A stretch of DNA of 40,510 nt from Minisyncoccus sp041663305 (GCA_041663305.1 JBAYMT010000008.1:1-40510); one strand, 5' to 3'. Numbered from the stretch's first letter, positions 31,126 to 40,349 are shown. Numbers and translations: made by a program. Notes: generated from the letters alone by a model not told the origin.

Positions 31126-32217
31126 ATGGATTACGAATTAAAAAATGAAGATTTGGGCTATAGTGATTTTTTTGAATCTAAGCGGAAAGAAATGGGCTTA
31201 GATGGTTTTGAAGTTGCAAGGATTTTGTCTGAAAATAGAGGGTCGTATGAAGTGATAAACGAGCACGGGAAATTTTTGGCGAAAATAACCGGTAAGCAGA
31301 TGTTTAACGCTTTGTCCCGAGAAGACTATCCTGCTGTTGGTGATTGGGTGGCAATAACAGAATTGGATTGCGAACAAGCAGTGATAAATGCGATGTTGCC
31401 CAGAGAAACCATAATAAAAAGAAAATATGGAGATAAAGATAGGGGTGGCAATAAAATAGATGTTCAAATAATAGGAGCAAATATAGATTATGCTTTTGTG
31501 GTTGAATCGATAGGAAAGGATTATAACTTAAACCGATTTGAGCGATATTTTAGTATTATTAATGATGGTGGAATTGAGCCGGTTATTATTCTTAATAAAA
31601 TAGATTTAATTTCTAAAGAAGAATTGAGCTTAAAAGCGGAGGAAATTAAAAAAAGGTTTAACGGAGTGGATATAATTTTAACCAGTGTAGTAAATAGTAA
31701 TGGATTAGATGAATTGAGGGAGTATATCAAAAAAGGAAAAACCTATTGCTTCCTTGGGTCTTCGGGAGTGGGAAAATCTTCTTTAATAAACAAATTAATA
31801 GGAGAGGACTCTATTGAGGTGGGAAAAATAAGCGAACATAACAAAGAAGGAAAACACACTACTACCAGAAGGGAAATGTATTTTTTGAAAAGTGGAGGCA
31901 TAGTAATAGATAACCCTGGAATAAGAGAGGTTGGCATGACGGATAACACCATCGGGATTGATAATGTATTTGATGAAATCGCTGAGCTTGGAAAAAAATG
32001 TAAGTTTAGTGATTGTTCTCATATTAGTGAATCTGGATGTGAAGTTTTGAAAGCGCTAAAAGAGGGTAGGTTAGATAGGAAAAAGTATGATAATTATATA
32101 AGTTTGAAAAAAGAAGCTGAATATTACGAAATGTCGGACTTTGAGAGAAGGGAAAAAGATCGTGATTTTGGAAAGTTTATCAAAAAAGCAAAAGAAGATT
32201 TAAAAAAATATAAATAA
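31126..32217 (+). CDS. rsgA: RsgA, circularly permuted ribosome-assembly GTPase
   Basis: 363 residues from the ATG at 31126. An N-terminal OB-fold part (about 35-105) is followed by the permuted GTPase: NKID (157-160, G4), GSSGVGKS (211-218, G1), TTTR (G2) and DNPG (262-265, G3). The C-terminal zinc site is C292, C297, H299, C305 (KCKFSDCSHISESGCE). RsgA matures the 30S subunit late in assembly. It is a bacterial marker gene. The short distance to the preceding terminator means the promoter overlaps the hairpin or the message is nearly leaderless. Confidence 0.95.
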   Translation: MDYELKNEDLGYSDFFESKRKEMGLDGFEVARILSENRGSYEVINEHGKFLAKITGKQMFNALSREDYPAVGDWVAITELDCEQAVINAMLPRETIIKRKYGDKDRGGNKIDVQIIGANIDYAFVVESIGKDYNLNRFERYFSIINDGGIEPVIILNKIDLISKEELSLKAEEIKKRFNGVDIILTSVVNSNGLDELREYIKKGKTYCFLGSSGVGKSSLINKLIGEDSIEVGKISEHNKEGKHTTTRREMYFLKSGGIVIDNPGIREVGMTDNTIGIDNVFDEIAELGKKCKFSDCSHISESGCEVLKALKEGRLDRKKYDNYISLKKEAEYYEMSDFERREKDRDFGKFIKKAKEDLKKYK

Positions 32218-32305
32218 GTTTTATATTCGGAATTGACTATATGTGTTTTCTTGGATTTTGGCGTAAATACTGCTAAAATTGGCATAAGATAATAAAATTT
32301 ATTTT

Positions 32306-33526
32306 ATGGAAAACAATACAGAAAAGTGGTTTTGTCGCAAAAATATTAGAAAAGGATTTGCTACCGTACTTATAGTTGGTATGGTTGTTTTTGTTTCGGT
32401 GGTGATTGGCGAGGTTGGTTCTTATTTTACAGGAAATAAGCAAATTAAGGAAAATAATCCTGATTCTAATCAGGTGTCTGAAGTGGAAAAAACTGAAGAT
32501 TCTAAAATTAATCTTTCTTCGCCGCTAACTAATATGACGGAATATGAAGCTATGAAATTTTTTAATGGAGTAGTATCTATTCGAAATAATACTCCCGAGC
32601 TTATTAAATTTTTGTCGGAGCAAAGTTGCGCTGATTATAAAGTTCCTGAAGGATATGAGTTAGCATCTTGTGAAAGTGGAGCGAAGGGGACATACGACAA
32701 ATGTAAAAAATGCATAAGTAGCATTGAATTAACTTCTAAATATTTACCAGTTGGAGATACTAATTTTACGAATGGGTTTTTGAAAAGTAGTTATTATATG
32801 CCAAATGATTTGCTTGGGTTGGGAAACTTGAATCCTTGGATGGTTGTTTATAATTCAACTAAAATGGAAGGATATACTGATTGCAGGAAAAAGAAATTAG
32901 AAGGTAATTATGATCTTATAAGCTTGCGTTATTTTGTTCCATATAATATTGAGAATGCTGTTGCAACTTCTGAAATCAATAAACTGAATAGCAAGATTAT
33001 AAAGTATATGAAAGATATCGGATGGCCAGTAATTTCTGTGAATGATAAGTTTTTTTCTTCTTCCCCAGATACTTTTTGCTATGAAAAAAACGGGGTAGTG
33101 TTTTCATATACAATTGGTACGGGCAGATGCAGTATGAATACTCCCTGCAAAGCCTATGACACATTGGCTGCAAATGTTTATATTCGCTCTATGGAAACAA
33201 CCGATTCTATTAAGAATAGCTTTGATCTGAAGAATAAAACTTTTAAAGCATTAGAGTTTTATGGTAAAAGCACAGACTATAAAGATGGAAACGAGTATGA
33301 AATAAAGGTTGCTGACGATGCAAATATTTTTTATTTTGATGGAAATGGGGTAGAGCATGAGTCATCATTTTCTGAATTTGTAAAATATTTATCAAATAAT
33401 GCTTTGAGTTATGAAGGGCAAGATGGTCGTATCTTAAGAATATATGGAGGTTATACGATAAAGGGAACCGAACTCAGCGATGGCACAATTGAGGCGAAGA
33501 AAATATTTTGGGTTCAGGGCCAATGA
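32306..33526 (+). CDS. membrane-anchored cysteine-rich extracellular protein, unknown
   Basis: 406 residues: a basic start, one membrane helix (about 18-40), a Ser/Glu-rich linker, then an extracellular domain with many cysteines (SCADYK, ASCESG, KCKKCIS, DCRKKK, FCYEKN, RCSMNTPCKAY), probably disulfide-bonded. The last 100 residues resemble the small beta-barrel tail of other secreted proteins in this window (GYTIKGTELSDGTIEAKKIF). No catalytic motif seen. It is followed 60 bases later by the P-type ATPase gene, with no terminator between, so joint transcription is possible. Confidence 0.6.
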   Translation: MENNTEKWFCRKNIRKGFATVLIVGMVVFVSVVIGEVGSYFTGNKQIKENNPDSNQVSEVEKTEDSKINLSSPLTNMTEYEAMKFFNGVVSIRNNTPELIKFLSEQSCADYKVPEGYELASCESGAKGTYDKCKKCISSIELTSKYLPVGDTNFTNGFLKSSYYMPNDLLGLGNLNPWMVVYNSTKMEGYTDCRKKKLEGNYDLISLRYFVPYNIENAVATSEINKLNSKIIKYMKDIGWPVISVNDKFFSSSPDTFCYEKNGVVFSYTIGTGRCSMNTPCKAYDTLAANVYIRSMETTDSIKNSFDLKNKTFKALEFYGKSTDYKDGNEYEIKVADDANIFYFDGNGVEHESSFSEFVKYLSNNALSYEGQDGRILRIYGGYTIKGTELSDGTIEAKKIFWVQGQ

Positions 33527-33586
33527 TTGAGTAGAGAAATGATATCGACGGTATGTTTTAGTAATTATCATAATTAATATCAAAAA

Positions 33587-35440
33587 ATGACTGGCAGTGA
33601 TGATAGGAAAATAAAGATACTTTTGGATTTGAATTTTCTGTTGTGTTTTATAATAGTAGCTGAATTGGTTTTTTGCTTATTCAAAGTTCCAATAATAAGC
33701 GATGAGTTTTTTGTGCGGGCGGTTGCTATTATTTCAACAATTCCAGTTTTTATAAGCACCTTAATTGCTCTTAAACAGAAGAAGGTTTCTATAGATTTGC
33801 TGGCCAGCATCGCCCTAATCGTTTCTTTGATGCAGAAAGAATGGGTATCGGCGATTTTCATAAATTTGATGATTACTTCTGCGAGAATATTTTCTATTTA
33901 TGTGAAAATCAAATCGCATTCTGCAATTGATAGCCTATTGAACTTGAAACCTCAAATAGCAAAGGTGGAAAGAAACGGAAAACTATATGAAATTCCTTTA
34001 GAAGAAGTAAAAAAGGGAGACAGGGTTATTGTTGAGCTGGGCGAAAAGGTTCCCGTGGATGGTTTTGTTATGAGGGGGGAGGCCACTATTGATCAATCTT
34101 CACTTACCGGAGAATCTAATCCTGTTTTTAAAAAAGAAGGAGATATGATTCTAAGTTTTACTACAGTTGTGTCTGGACATTTGATTGTGCAAGCAGACAA
34201 GATCGGAAAAGAGACAACCTTTGAAAAAGTAATCTCTCTTGTAGAACAAGCCCAAAGCGATAAGTCACCAATATATTCTTCTATAAATAAATTTGTTAAA
34301 TGGTATATCGTTTTTACTCTTGTTGGAGCTATTGCGGTTTATTTTTTTTCAAACGATATTAGTTTAGTCGTAGGATTTCTTTTGGTAAGCTGCGCAGATG
34401 ATATTGCCGTTGCAACTCCCTTGGCTTTGATGTCTGCCATTACACATAGCGCAAGACAGGGCGTTATTATCAAGGGAGGAGACTATCTTGATAGTTTGGC
34501 CAAAGTTAAGGTGATTGTTTTTGATAAAACAGGAACCTTAACCAAAGGAAAAATGATGGTTGAAAAAATATATTCTACAAATGGAAGCGATGAAGAAGAA
34601 GTTTTATTTTTGGCTGCGATACCTTCCTCTTGTTCAAGCCATCCGATATCTCATGCCATTGTTGAATCTGCAAAAGAAAAGAAAATATCTATTCCAAGCA
34701 TTCAGGATTTTGAAGAGTATGGAGGAAAGGGAATGTCGGCCGTGTATAATGGCAAAAAAATCTTAATAGGAAGCAGATCGTTTTTTGAGGAAAATAAAAT
34801 CGATATGTCTAAAATCGAAAGCTGTAAATTTAGTGAAAGCGTGGATAGCGGTTTTAATGTTACTTTGGTTGCTTATGGTAGAAAGTTGATAGGGTGCATA
34901 AATTTAGCCGACAAGGTAAGAGATGGAGTGCAGCAGATAATAAAAAGTCTTAAAAGATTGGGCATTAAAAAGACGGTAATGCTAACAGGAGACAACGAAC
35001 ATGCAGCCAAAAAAGTGGCTGAAAAAGCAGGAATAGATGAATTTTATGCTAATCTTTTACCAGAGGACAAATTAAATCGACTGAAAAAGCTTTTGAATAA
35101 AAAGTATAAGGTTGCGATGATTGGAGATGGTGTTAATGATGCTCCTGGCTTGGCTCTATCGGATGTGGGTATTGCTATGGGAACTATTGGTTCTGACGCT
35201 TCGGTAGAGGCAGCAGATATCGCATTAATGCGAGATGATTTATCACAGATTCCCGAGCTGATAAGTATTGGCCGCTCAACGGTAAAAGTTATCAGACAGA
35301 ACATAGTATTTTGGATATTTTTAAACACTTTAGGTTTTTTCTTGGTTTTTATCCATGTCTTAAGCCCTTCAACTGCTGCTGCCTATAATTTTGTCTGTGA
35401 TTTTATTCCGATAATCAATTCTTTAAGATTATTTAAATAG
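33587..35440 (+). CDS. P1B-type heavy-metal ATPase with unusual membrane motif
   Basis: 617 residues. Actuator motif TGES (174-177), phosphorylation site DKTGT (313-317), P1B-typical HP dipeptide (352-353, SSHPISHA) and GDGVNDAP (513-520) are all present. There is no N-terminal metal-binding domain. The helix-4 motif, CPC or SPC in known P1B pumps, reads SCADDIAVATP (268-278): the central Pro is Ala and the second Cys is Asp. The last helices carry neither the HEGGT of P1B-4 nor the Zn-type Lys/Asp pair in obvious form. The transported ion is therefore open. The core is otherwise complete, so the pump is probably active. Confidence 0.85.
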   Translation: MTGSDDRKIKILLDLNFLLCFIIVAELVFCLFKVPIISDEFFVRAVAIISTIPVFISTLIALKQKKVSIDLLASIALIVSLMQKEWVSAIFINLMITSARIFSIYVKIKSHSAIDSLLNLKPQIAKVERNGKLYEIPLEEVKKGDRVIVELGEKVPVDGFVMRGEATIDQSSLTGESNPVFKKEGDMILSFTTVVSGHLIVQADKIGKETTFEKVISLVEQAQSDKSPIYSSINKFVKWYIVFTLVGAIAVYFFSNDISLVVGFLLVSCADDIAVATPLALMSAITHSARQGVIIKGGDYLDSLAKVKVIVFDKTGTLTKGKMMVEKIYSTNGSDEEEVLFLAAIPSSCSSHPISHAIVESAKEKKISIPSIQDFEEYGGKGMSAVYNGKKILIGSRSFFEENKIDMSKIESCKFSESVDSGFNVTLVAYGRKLIGCINLADKVRDGVQQIIKSLKRLGIKKTVMLTGDNEHAAKKVAEKAGIDEFYANLLPEDKLNRLKKLLNKKYKVAMIGDGVNDAPGLALSDVGIAMGTIGSDASVEAADIALMRDDLSQIPELISIGRSTVKVIRQNIVFWIFLNTLGFFLVFIHVLSPSTAAAYNFVCDFIPIINSLRLFK

Positions 35441-35512
35441 TTTATAATTTTGTGGACTACTTGCTTTATAAAATATAGAATTATAGATAATATCAAATAA
35501 ATACTAAAGCAT

Positions 35513-36631
35513 ATGACAAGTGATTCAAAAAAATGGATTGGTGAATTAATAGCTCCAGCTGGAGTGTCTTTTGACGGAACAAATCCGTGGGACGTAAAGG
35601 TTTTTGATGAAAGATTGTTTGACAGGGTTAGAGTGGATAAGACATTAGGCTTTGGAGAGGCGTATATGGATGGGTGGTGGGGATGCGAAAATATGGATCA
35701 ATTGTTTTATAGGCTTATCAGGGCCGATATTGAAAAGAATATCAAGATTTCTCCGGCAGTTATTGCAAATACTATAAAAGCGAAGCTGTTTAATCTGCAA
35801 TCGGCAAAAAAGTCTTTTGAAATAGGCGAGAAACATTATGACTTAGGAAATGATTTGTTTGTTGCCATGCTAGGAAGGACTATGGCTTATAGCTGCGGAT
35901 ATTGGAAAGGTACCGATGATCTTGATGCGGCTCAAGAAGCGAAGTTTGATCTGATTTGTAGAAAATTGGGTTTGAAAAGTGGGCAAAAAATATTGGACAT
36001 AGGATGCGGATGGGGAAGCTTTATGGCATATGCTGCTCAAAAATATGGCGTAAGCGCTGTGGGAATTACTGTTTCCGAAGAGCAGGCAGATTTTGCAAGA
36101 AATTATTGCAAGGGATTGCCAGTAGAAATACGTCTTCAAGATTATCGAAGTCTTGATGAGAAGTTTGATAATATTGTTTCGGTAGGAATGATAGAACATG
36201 TTGGAAGCAAAAATTATCGTACATATATGGAGATGGCAAAAAGATGTTTAAAGGATGATGGATTATTTTTGTTGCATACGATTGGGGGATTGAAATATGG
36301 TGAGACCACCGATCCGTGGATCAATAAGTATATTTTTCCAAATGGTGTTATTCCTTCGTTGAGGCAAATTACTGATAGCGCAGAGGGTTTGTTTGTTGTT
36401 GAAGATATGCATAATTTTGGGGTAGACTATGATAAAACGCTTATGGCTTGGGCCAAAAACTTTGAACAAAGGTGGCCAGAACTTAAGGAAAAATATGATG
36501 ATAGGTTTTATCGCATGTGGAGATATTATTTATACTCATGTGCGGGAGCATTTAGAGCCCGAACATTGCAATTGTGGCAGTTTGTACTGTCTCCGCGGGG
36601 AGTTGAAGGAGGATACAAATCAGTGAGATAG
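35513..36631 (+). CDS. cfa: cyclopropane-fatty-acyl-phospholipid synthase
   Basis: 372 residues, close to the E. coli enzyme in length. An N-terminal alpha-helical lipid-interacting part (about 1-110) is followed by the SAM domain: LDIGCGWGSF (about 161-170), GITVSEEQ, and the MIEHVG loop. A conserved Tyr/Cys block follows (YLYSCAGAFRARTLQLWQF, with the Cys expected near the bicarbonate site). It adds a methylene bridge to unsaturated acyl chains of membrane phospholipids. Candidate-phyla bacteria usually lack fatty-acid synthesis, so the substrate lipids are probably taken from a host cell (inference). The promoter is unclear; a strong one follows the gene. Confidence 0.93.
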   Translation: MTSDSKKWIGELIAPAGVSFDGTNPWDVKVFDERLFDRVRVDKTLGFGEAYMDGWWGCENMDQLFYRLIRADIEKNIKISPAVIANTIKAKLFNLQSAKKSFEIGEKHYDLGNDLFVAMLGRTMAYSCGYWKGTDDLDAAQEAKFDLICRKLGLKSGQKILDIGCGWGSFMAYAAQKYGVSAVGITVSEEQADFARNYCKGLPVEIRLQDYRSLDEKFDNIVSVGMIEHVGSKNYRTYMEMAKRCLKDDGLFLLHTIGGLKYGETTDPWINKYIFPNGVIPSLRQITDSAEGLFVVEDMHNFGVDYDKTLMAWAKNFEQRWPELKEKYDDRFYRMWRYYLYSCAGAFRARTLQLWQFVLSPRGVEGGYKSVR

Positions 36632-36647
36632 TCCTAAGCAATTAGTC

Positions 36648-36678
36648 TTGACAAAATTTCATTAATGTTTTATATAAT
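36648..36678 (+). promoter_or_regulatory. consensus sigma70 promoter of the ABC exporter
   Basis: TTGACA at 36648-36653, then TATATA at 36671-36676 (17-base spacer) overlapping TATAAT at 36673-36678 (19-base spacer). It is the best -35/-10 pair in the window, but lies about 280 bases before the gene it serves. Confidence 0.75.
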
Positions 36679-36679
36679 A

Positions 36680-36955
36680 GGTAGCGTTCGAATTTCTTTG
36701 GATTTTTCGAACCAATATAATTTTAGAAAAATACGATGTTAGTAATTTATTTTTTCAAGTAAAAAGTTTCATCTCGTTTCTTTTGGAAGCGATTTTTCTC
36801 CTATAAAAATTATATTTTATTCTCTTTATTGGTTTTTAGTAAAAAATTTTTCTACAAATTTTTTATGGGAATTTTTTCCTGTTTTTTGCTTTTCTAAATT
36901 GATACTTGCGATTTTTTTTGGGAGAAATAGATAATTTATTTATTAAGAAAAGTTT
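36680..36955 (+). other. long AT-rich 5' leader with a hairpin
   Basis: A transcript from 36648-36678 would carry about 270 untranslated bases. Near its start GTTCGAA (36686-36692) and TTCGAAC (36706-36712) form a hairpin; the rest is T-rich with several poly-T tracts (about 36800-36930). I recognise no known riboswitch. It may hold RNA-based control of the exporter gene. Confidence 0.4.
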
Positions 36956-38716
36956 ATGAAAAATTCATTTTTGTATTTATATGAAAATATGTGGAAGTAC
37001 TCTAAAGGAAATCACTATAAAGTGATTTTGTATAGCCTTATGAGTATTTCTTCCAATTTGATTTATGCGCTGGAGCCTTTGGTAGTAGGATTGTTTTTGA
37101 ATATGGTCCAAACGCAAGGGGTGAATAGCGCTAGTGTATTGAATTTGCTGTTGGTGTTGAGTTTGCTATTGGTAATAGAGGTGTGTGTTTGGGCACTGCA
37201 TGGCCCCTCAAGAATGATAGAAAATAGAAATGCTTTTGGAGTAAAGCGAACTTATAAAAACTATCTTCTAAAAGGCACTATTGGTATGCCAATGGAATGG
37301 CATTCTAATCACCATTCTGGAGATGTGATAGACAAAGTAGAAAAAGGATCGTCAGCTTTATTTAGTTTTTCTGGACGAATGTACGAAGTAATAGAAGCGG
37401 TAATCTTATTAGTAACATCTTTCTGTGTATTGTTCTTTTTTGATGTGGTGGCGGGTTTAATATTGTTACTTATAACGGGGATTACGTTTTTTGTGCTGAC
37501 TGTTTTCGATAAGAAATTAATTCCTGGATATGACACAGAAAACCGAAATGAAAATAAGATTTCGGAAAAAGTATTTGATGTTTTGAGCAATGTTGCTACG
37601 ATTATAATTCTTAGAATGGCTCCATCTGCTCAGAAATCTATCGACGACAAAATAAAAGATTCATTTTATAGATTTGATAAGAATAATTTTATAAATGAGT
37701 GGAAGTGGTGTTTTGCCTCTTTGGCTGGACGAATAGCGATGATGATAGTTATTTCTGTTTATTTACTATCAAATGCGTCTTCAGGAAGCATATTAGTTGG
37801 AACGATATATATACTTTATGGTTATACAAATCAAGTCCGTATGGTTTTCTTTAGGTTTGCCTACCTTTACAACGATATTGTGAGATATGGATCGGCGGTA
37901 AGAAATTCGGAGATTTTGGCAAAGGATTTTGATCTGATTGACGAAGGTAAGAGCCAGCGCTTAAATCATGATTGGTCTAAGCTGGAAATAGAAGGATTAT
38001 CGTTTTCATATTCAAATGATGGTAAAAACAATATGCATTTGGATGATATTTCTATGACTATTCCAAAAGGGCAAAAGATAGCTTTGATTGGAGAAAGCGG
38101 TGGCGGGAAAACTACTTTTTTAAAAGTATTTAGAGGGTTATATAATCTCGAAAAAGTAGAATTGTCTGTTGATGGAAAAGCATTAAAAAATGGCTTTGTA
38201 GACATAAGCGACTCTATAGCGCTTATTCCTCAAGATCCAGAAATTTTTGCTACCACTATACGAGATAATATTACTTTTGGAATTGAACACACCGACATGC
38301 ATATAAAAGTTTTTACCGATATGGCTTGTTTTACTCAGGTGGCCGAAAGATTACCCAATAAACTAGAGTCTTTTATTTTTGAAAAGGGTGTTAATCTTAG
38401 TGGTGGTGAAAAACAAAGGTTGGCTCTTGCGAGAGGGCTATTGGCTTCAAGCGATAAGGAGGTAGTATTATTGGATGAGCCTACAAGCAGTGTTGATTCT
38501 AAGAACGAGTTGAAAATATTTAAGAATGTTTTTTCAGCTTTTCCTAGAAAGACAATTATTGTATCTGTGCATAGGCTTCATCTATTGTCTTTGTTTGATA
38601 TGATTTACTTTTTTGATAAAGGAAAAATAATAGCTTATGGAACTCTAAATGAGTTAAAAGCAAATTCTCCAGAGTTTAATAATCTTTGGCAAAAATACAC
38701 TAAAACGAATAAGTAG
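36956..38716 (+). CDS. ABC exporter, fused permease and ATPase (multidrug/lipid type)
   Basis: 586 residues: a six-helix ABC transmembrane domain (about 20-310) followed by a nucleotide-binding domain. Walker A GESGGGKTT (about 379-387), Q-loop ALIPQDPEIF, signature LSGGEKQR (about 481-488), Walker B VVLLDEPTSS and the switch His in SVHRL. One polypeptide holds one permease and one ATPase, so it acts as a dimer, probably exporting lipids, peptides or drugs. The membrane part is divergent in helices 2 and 3. It is preceded by a strong promoter and long leader, and followed by a terminator. Confidence 0.88.
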   Translation: MKNSFLYLYENMWKYSKGNHYKVILYSLMSISSNLIYALEPLVVGLFLNMVQTQGVNSASVLNLLLVLSLLLVIEVCVWALHGPSRMIENRNAFGVKRTYKNYLLKGTIGMPMEWHSNHHSGDVIDKVEKGSSALFSFSGRMYEVIEAVILLVTSFCVLFFFDVVAGLILLLITGITFFVLTVFDKKLIPGYDTENRNENKISEKVFDVLSNVATIIILRMAPSAQKSIDDKIKDSFYRFDKNNFINEWKWCFASLAGRIAMMIVISVYLLSNASSGSILVGTIYILYGYTNQVRMVFFRFAYLYNDIVRYGSAVRNSEILAKDFDLIDEGKSQRLNHDWSKLEIEGLSFSYSNDGKNNMHLDDISMTIPKGQKIALIGESGGGKTTFLKVFRGLYNLEKVELSVDGKALKNGFVDISDSIALIPQDPEIFATTIRDNITFGIEHTDMHIKVFTDMACFTQVAERLPNKLESFIFEKGVNLSGGEKQRLALARGLLASSDKEVVLLDEPTSSVDSKNELKIFKNVFSAFPRKTIIVSVHRLHLLSLFDMIYFFDKGKIIAYGTLNELKANSPEFNNLWQKYTKTNK

Positions 38717-38719
38717 TAT

Positions 38720-38746
38720 AAAACTGGCAGATGTGCCAGTTTTTGA
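38720..38746 (+). terminator. Rho-independent terminator
   Basis: AAACTGGCA, a GATG loop and TGCCAGTTT followed by T. The stem is nearly the same as in the terminator at 31079. Confidence 0.8.
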
Positions 38747-38838
38747 TATTACTAAAGCAATAAGGAGAGCTTGTGCATCTTATTAACAACTTATTGCGTA
38801 TTAATATTGAGAGTTATAATTATAACGTTTCAGAATAA

Positions 38839-39438
38839 ATGAAAAACATAGCAGTAAAAATTGATAAGATATCTTCTTGGATATTGTTTTTTGTAATCAT
38901 GGTTTATGCGGTTACCGGATTTGGAATGACAAAAGGATTTATTGATAGCAGTTTTTCTCGTGCTTGGCATCTTGGCTATTTAGGCGGTATTGGACTTGCC
39001 GCCTTTGTTGTTCATACTTTTAGAGCTTTTTATTTGGAACTTAGGAATAAAAATCTTTGGAATATTTTTACTAAGATGTTTTTGATTTTATTTTACCTAT
39101 TTTTAGTCATATTTTTTTGCTATTTACAATTCTTTTATCAAGAAAATAGACTTGTGGGTGTGGAGCAAAAAAATAAAATTGACCAAACGGGCAATAGTGT
39201 TAATGGTGAAAATGAAAATGTTTTTACTGCCGAAACGCTTAAGCTATATAATGGGTTGAATGGGCACCCTGCTTATGTTGCTGTAAACGGAATTGTTTAT
39301 GATGTTTCTAGTCTTTTTGTAAATGGAGAACATTATGGATGTAAGGCGGGTATGGACGTAAGCAGCGAATTTAATAGCGAACGAAAGCATAAAGGAAATA
39401 TATTGAGTGGCTATAAAGTAGTAGGTGTTTATAAATAA
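38839..39438 (+). CDS. membrane protein with C-terminal cytochrome b5-like heme domain
   Basis: 199 residues: three membrane helices (about 11-32, 45-64, 77-102), a linker, then a cytochrome b5-like domain from about 130 (ETLKLYNGLNGHPAYVAVNG, IVYDVSSLFVNGEHYGCKAGMD, FNSERKHKGNIL). H in GEHYG and H in RKHKG are the candidate heme ligands. This variant, without the eukaryotic HPGG, occurs in bacterial and archaeal membrane redox proteins. Electron donors and acceptors are not encoded nearby. One extra Cys next to the first His is notable. Confidence 0.8.
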   Translation: MKNIAVKIDKISSWILFFVIMVYAVTGFGMTKGFIDSSFSRAWHLGYLGGIGLAAFVVHTFRAFYLELRNKNLWNIFTKMFLILFYLFLVIFFCYLQFFYQENRLVGVEQKNKIDQTGNSVNGENENVFTAETLKLYNGLNGHPAYVAVNGIVYDVSSLFVNGEHYGCKAGMDVSSEFNSERKHKGNILSGYKVVGVYK

Positions 39439-39580
39439 GTGCTAACGATTTTGGTTTTGAATTGAAAACAAAGAAATGACTGATAGTAAATCTGGAAAGG
39501 TGATGAAGTCTAGAGAAAAGCAATGATTCAATTGCTTGACTTTAAGTTTAAAAAGGAATATTTTTAAGCTGGTGATAAAA

Positions 39581-39709
39581 ATGCTGAAAGACGCCCCAAA
39601 AGAAATGCACCCCGACAGAAGTCTTTGTCCTAGATGTGGAAAACCACTCATAAGGCCTCTTATTAAAGGAGAGAGGGATGAGGCTCCTGTGTGCAAATGC
39701 AATTATTAA
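39581..39709 (+). CDS. 42-residue zinc-ribbon protein
   Basis: Starts MLKDAPKEMHPDRSLCPRCG and ends EAPVCKCNY: two cysteine pairs, CPRC and CKC, for one zinc. A GTG at 39572 gives three more residues. A weak AAGGA lies upstream and a terminator hairpin follows 11 bases after the stop, which supports a real gene. Function unknown. Confidence 0.6.
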   Translation: MLKDAPKEMHPDRSLCPRCGKPLIRPLIKGERDEAPVCKCNY

Positions 39710-39720
39710 AAATATTTTAA

Positions 39721-39741
39721 CGTCACGATGTGGCGGTTTTT
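39721..39741 (+). terminator. Rho-independent terminator
   Basis: CGTCAC, a GAT loop and GTGGCG (one T-G wobble pair) followed by G and five T, just after the small zinc-ribbon gene. Confidence 0.65.
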
Positions 39742-39843
39742 ATTGAAAAGTATTGATTTTTTTAGAGAAGTTCTTCATTATGGTTGTATATTTAACTAAT
39801 TTAATTAGTGCGGGAAAGATAGGTGGCTTTATTGATTAAATAC

Positions 39844-40311
39844 ATGAAAATAGCATTACCATACAAAGAACAATTAGACAGGATAAAACGTTTAAAGGAT
39901 GATTTGAAGCGTTTTTCGGTTGCGACAGATGAAAATGTTGAAACGGCAATAGATGCTTTTACTTCTTTTTTTATTCAATGCTATCACTTGAGGGATTGGC
40001 TGATCGATAGCAGATACGGAAGAATTGATATAGATATTTTTGTTTCTAAGAGTTCGTCATTGTCTCTTTGCCGTGATATGGCCAACACGCAAAAACATAA
40101 AAGAATTGATAAGTATGAACCGCAGAACCATTTGATAGGTCATAAAATCGGAAATATCTCAACACCGATAATACAATATTACGATCCCTTTAGGAGCGAA
40201 CAAAGGTTTGGAATCGATGTTCAGGAATTTGATACTTTAGTTGATGTTATAGATCTGTCTGAAAAATGCATTGAAGAGTGGGAAAGGTTTTTGCATATTT
40301 ATTCTATCTGA
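39844..40311 (+). CDS. HEPN-like helical protein, unknown
   Basis: 155 residues from the ATG at 39844 (MKIALPYKEQLDRIKRLKDD); a GTG at 39823 adds seven. All-helical, with FFIQCYHLRDWLID and a later CRDMANTQKHKRID block, the sort of layout seen in HEPN-superfamily proteins of the four-helix type. The exact Rx4-6H motif is not met (R to H spacing is longer), so ribonuclease activity is doubtful. It stands alone. No clear neighbour partnership. Confidence 0.5.
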   Translation: MKIALPYKEQLDRIKRLKDDLKRFSVATDENVETAIDAFTSFFIQCYHLRDWLIDSRYGRIDIDIFVSKSSSLSLCRDMANTQKHKRIDKYEPQNHLIGHKIGNISTPIIQYYDPFRSEQRFGIDVQEFDTLVDVIDLSEKCIEEWERFLHIYSI

Positions 40312-40349
40312 CCATCTTTTAAAAAGTAGCGTTGAAAAGAAAAGGAGGG

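Noticed and set aside
36665..36742. 25-codon ORF in the leader of the ABC exporter
   Set aside because: It starts upstream of the -10 box of the promoter there, so it would not be on that transcript.
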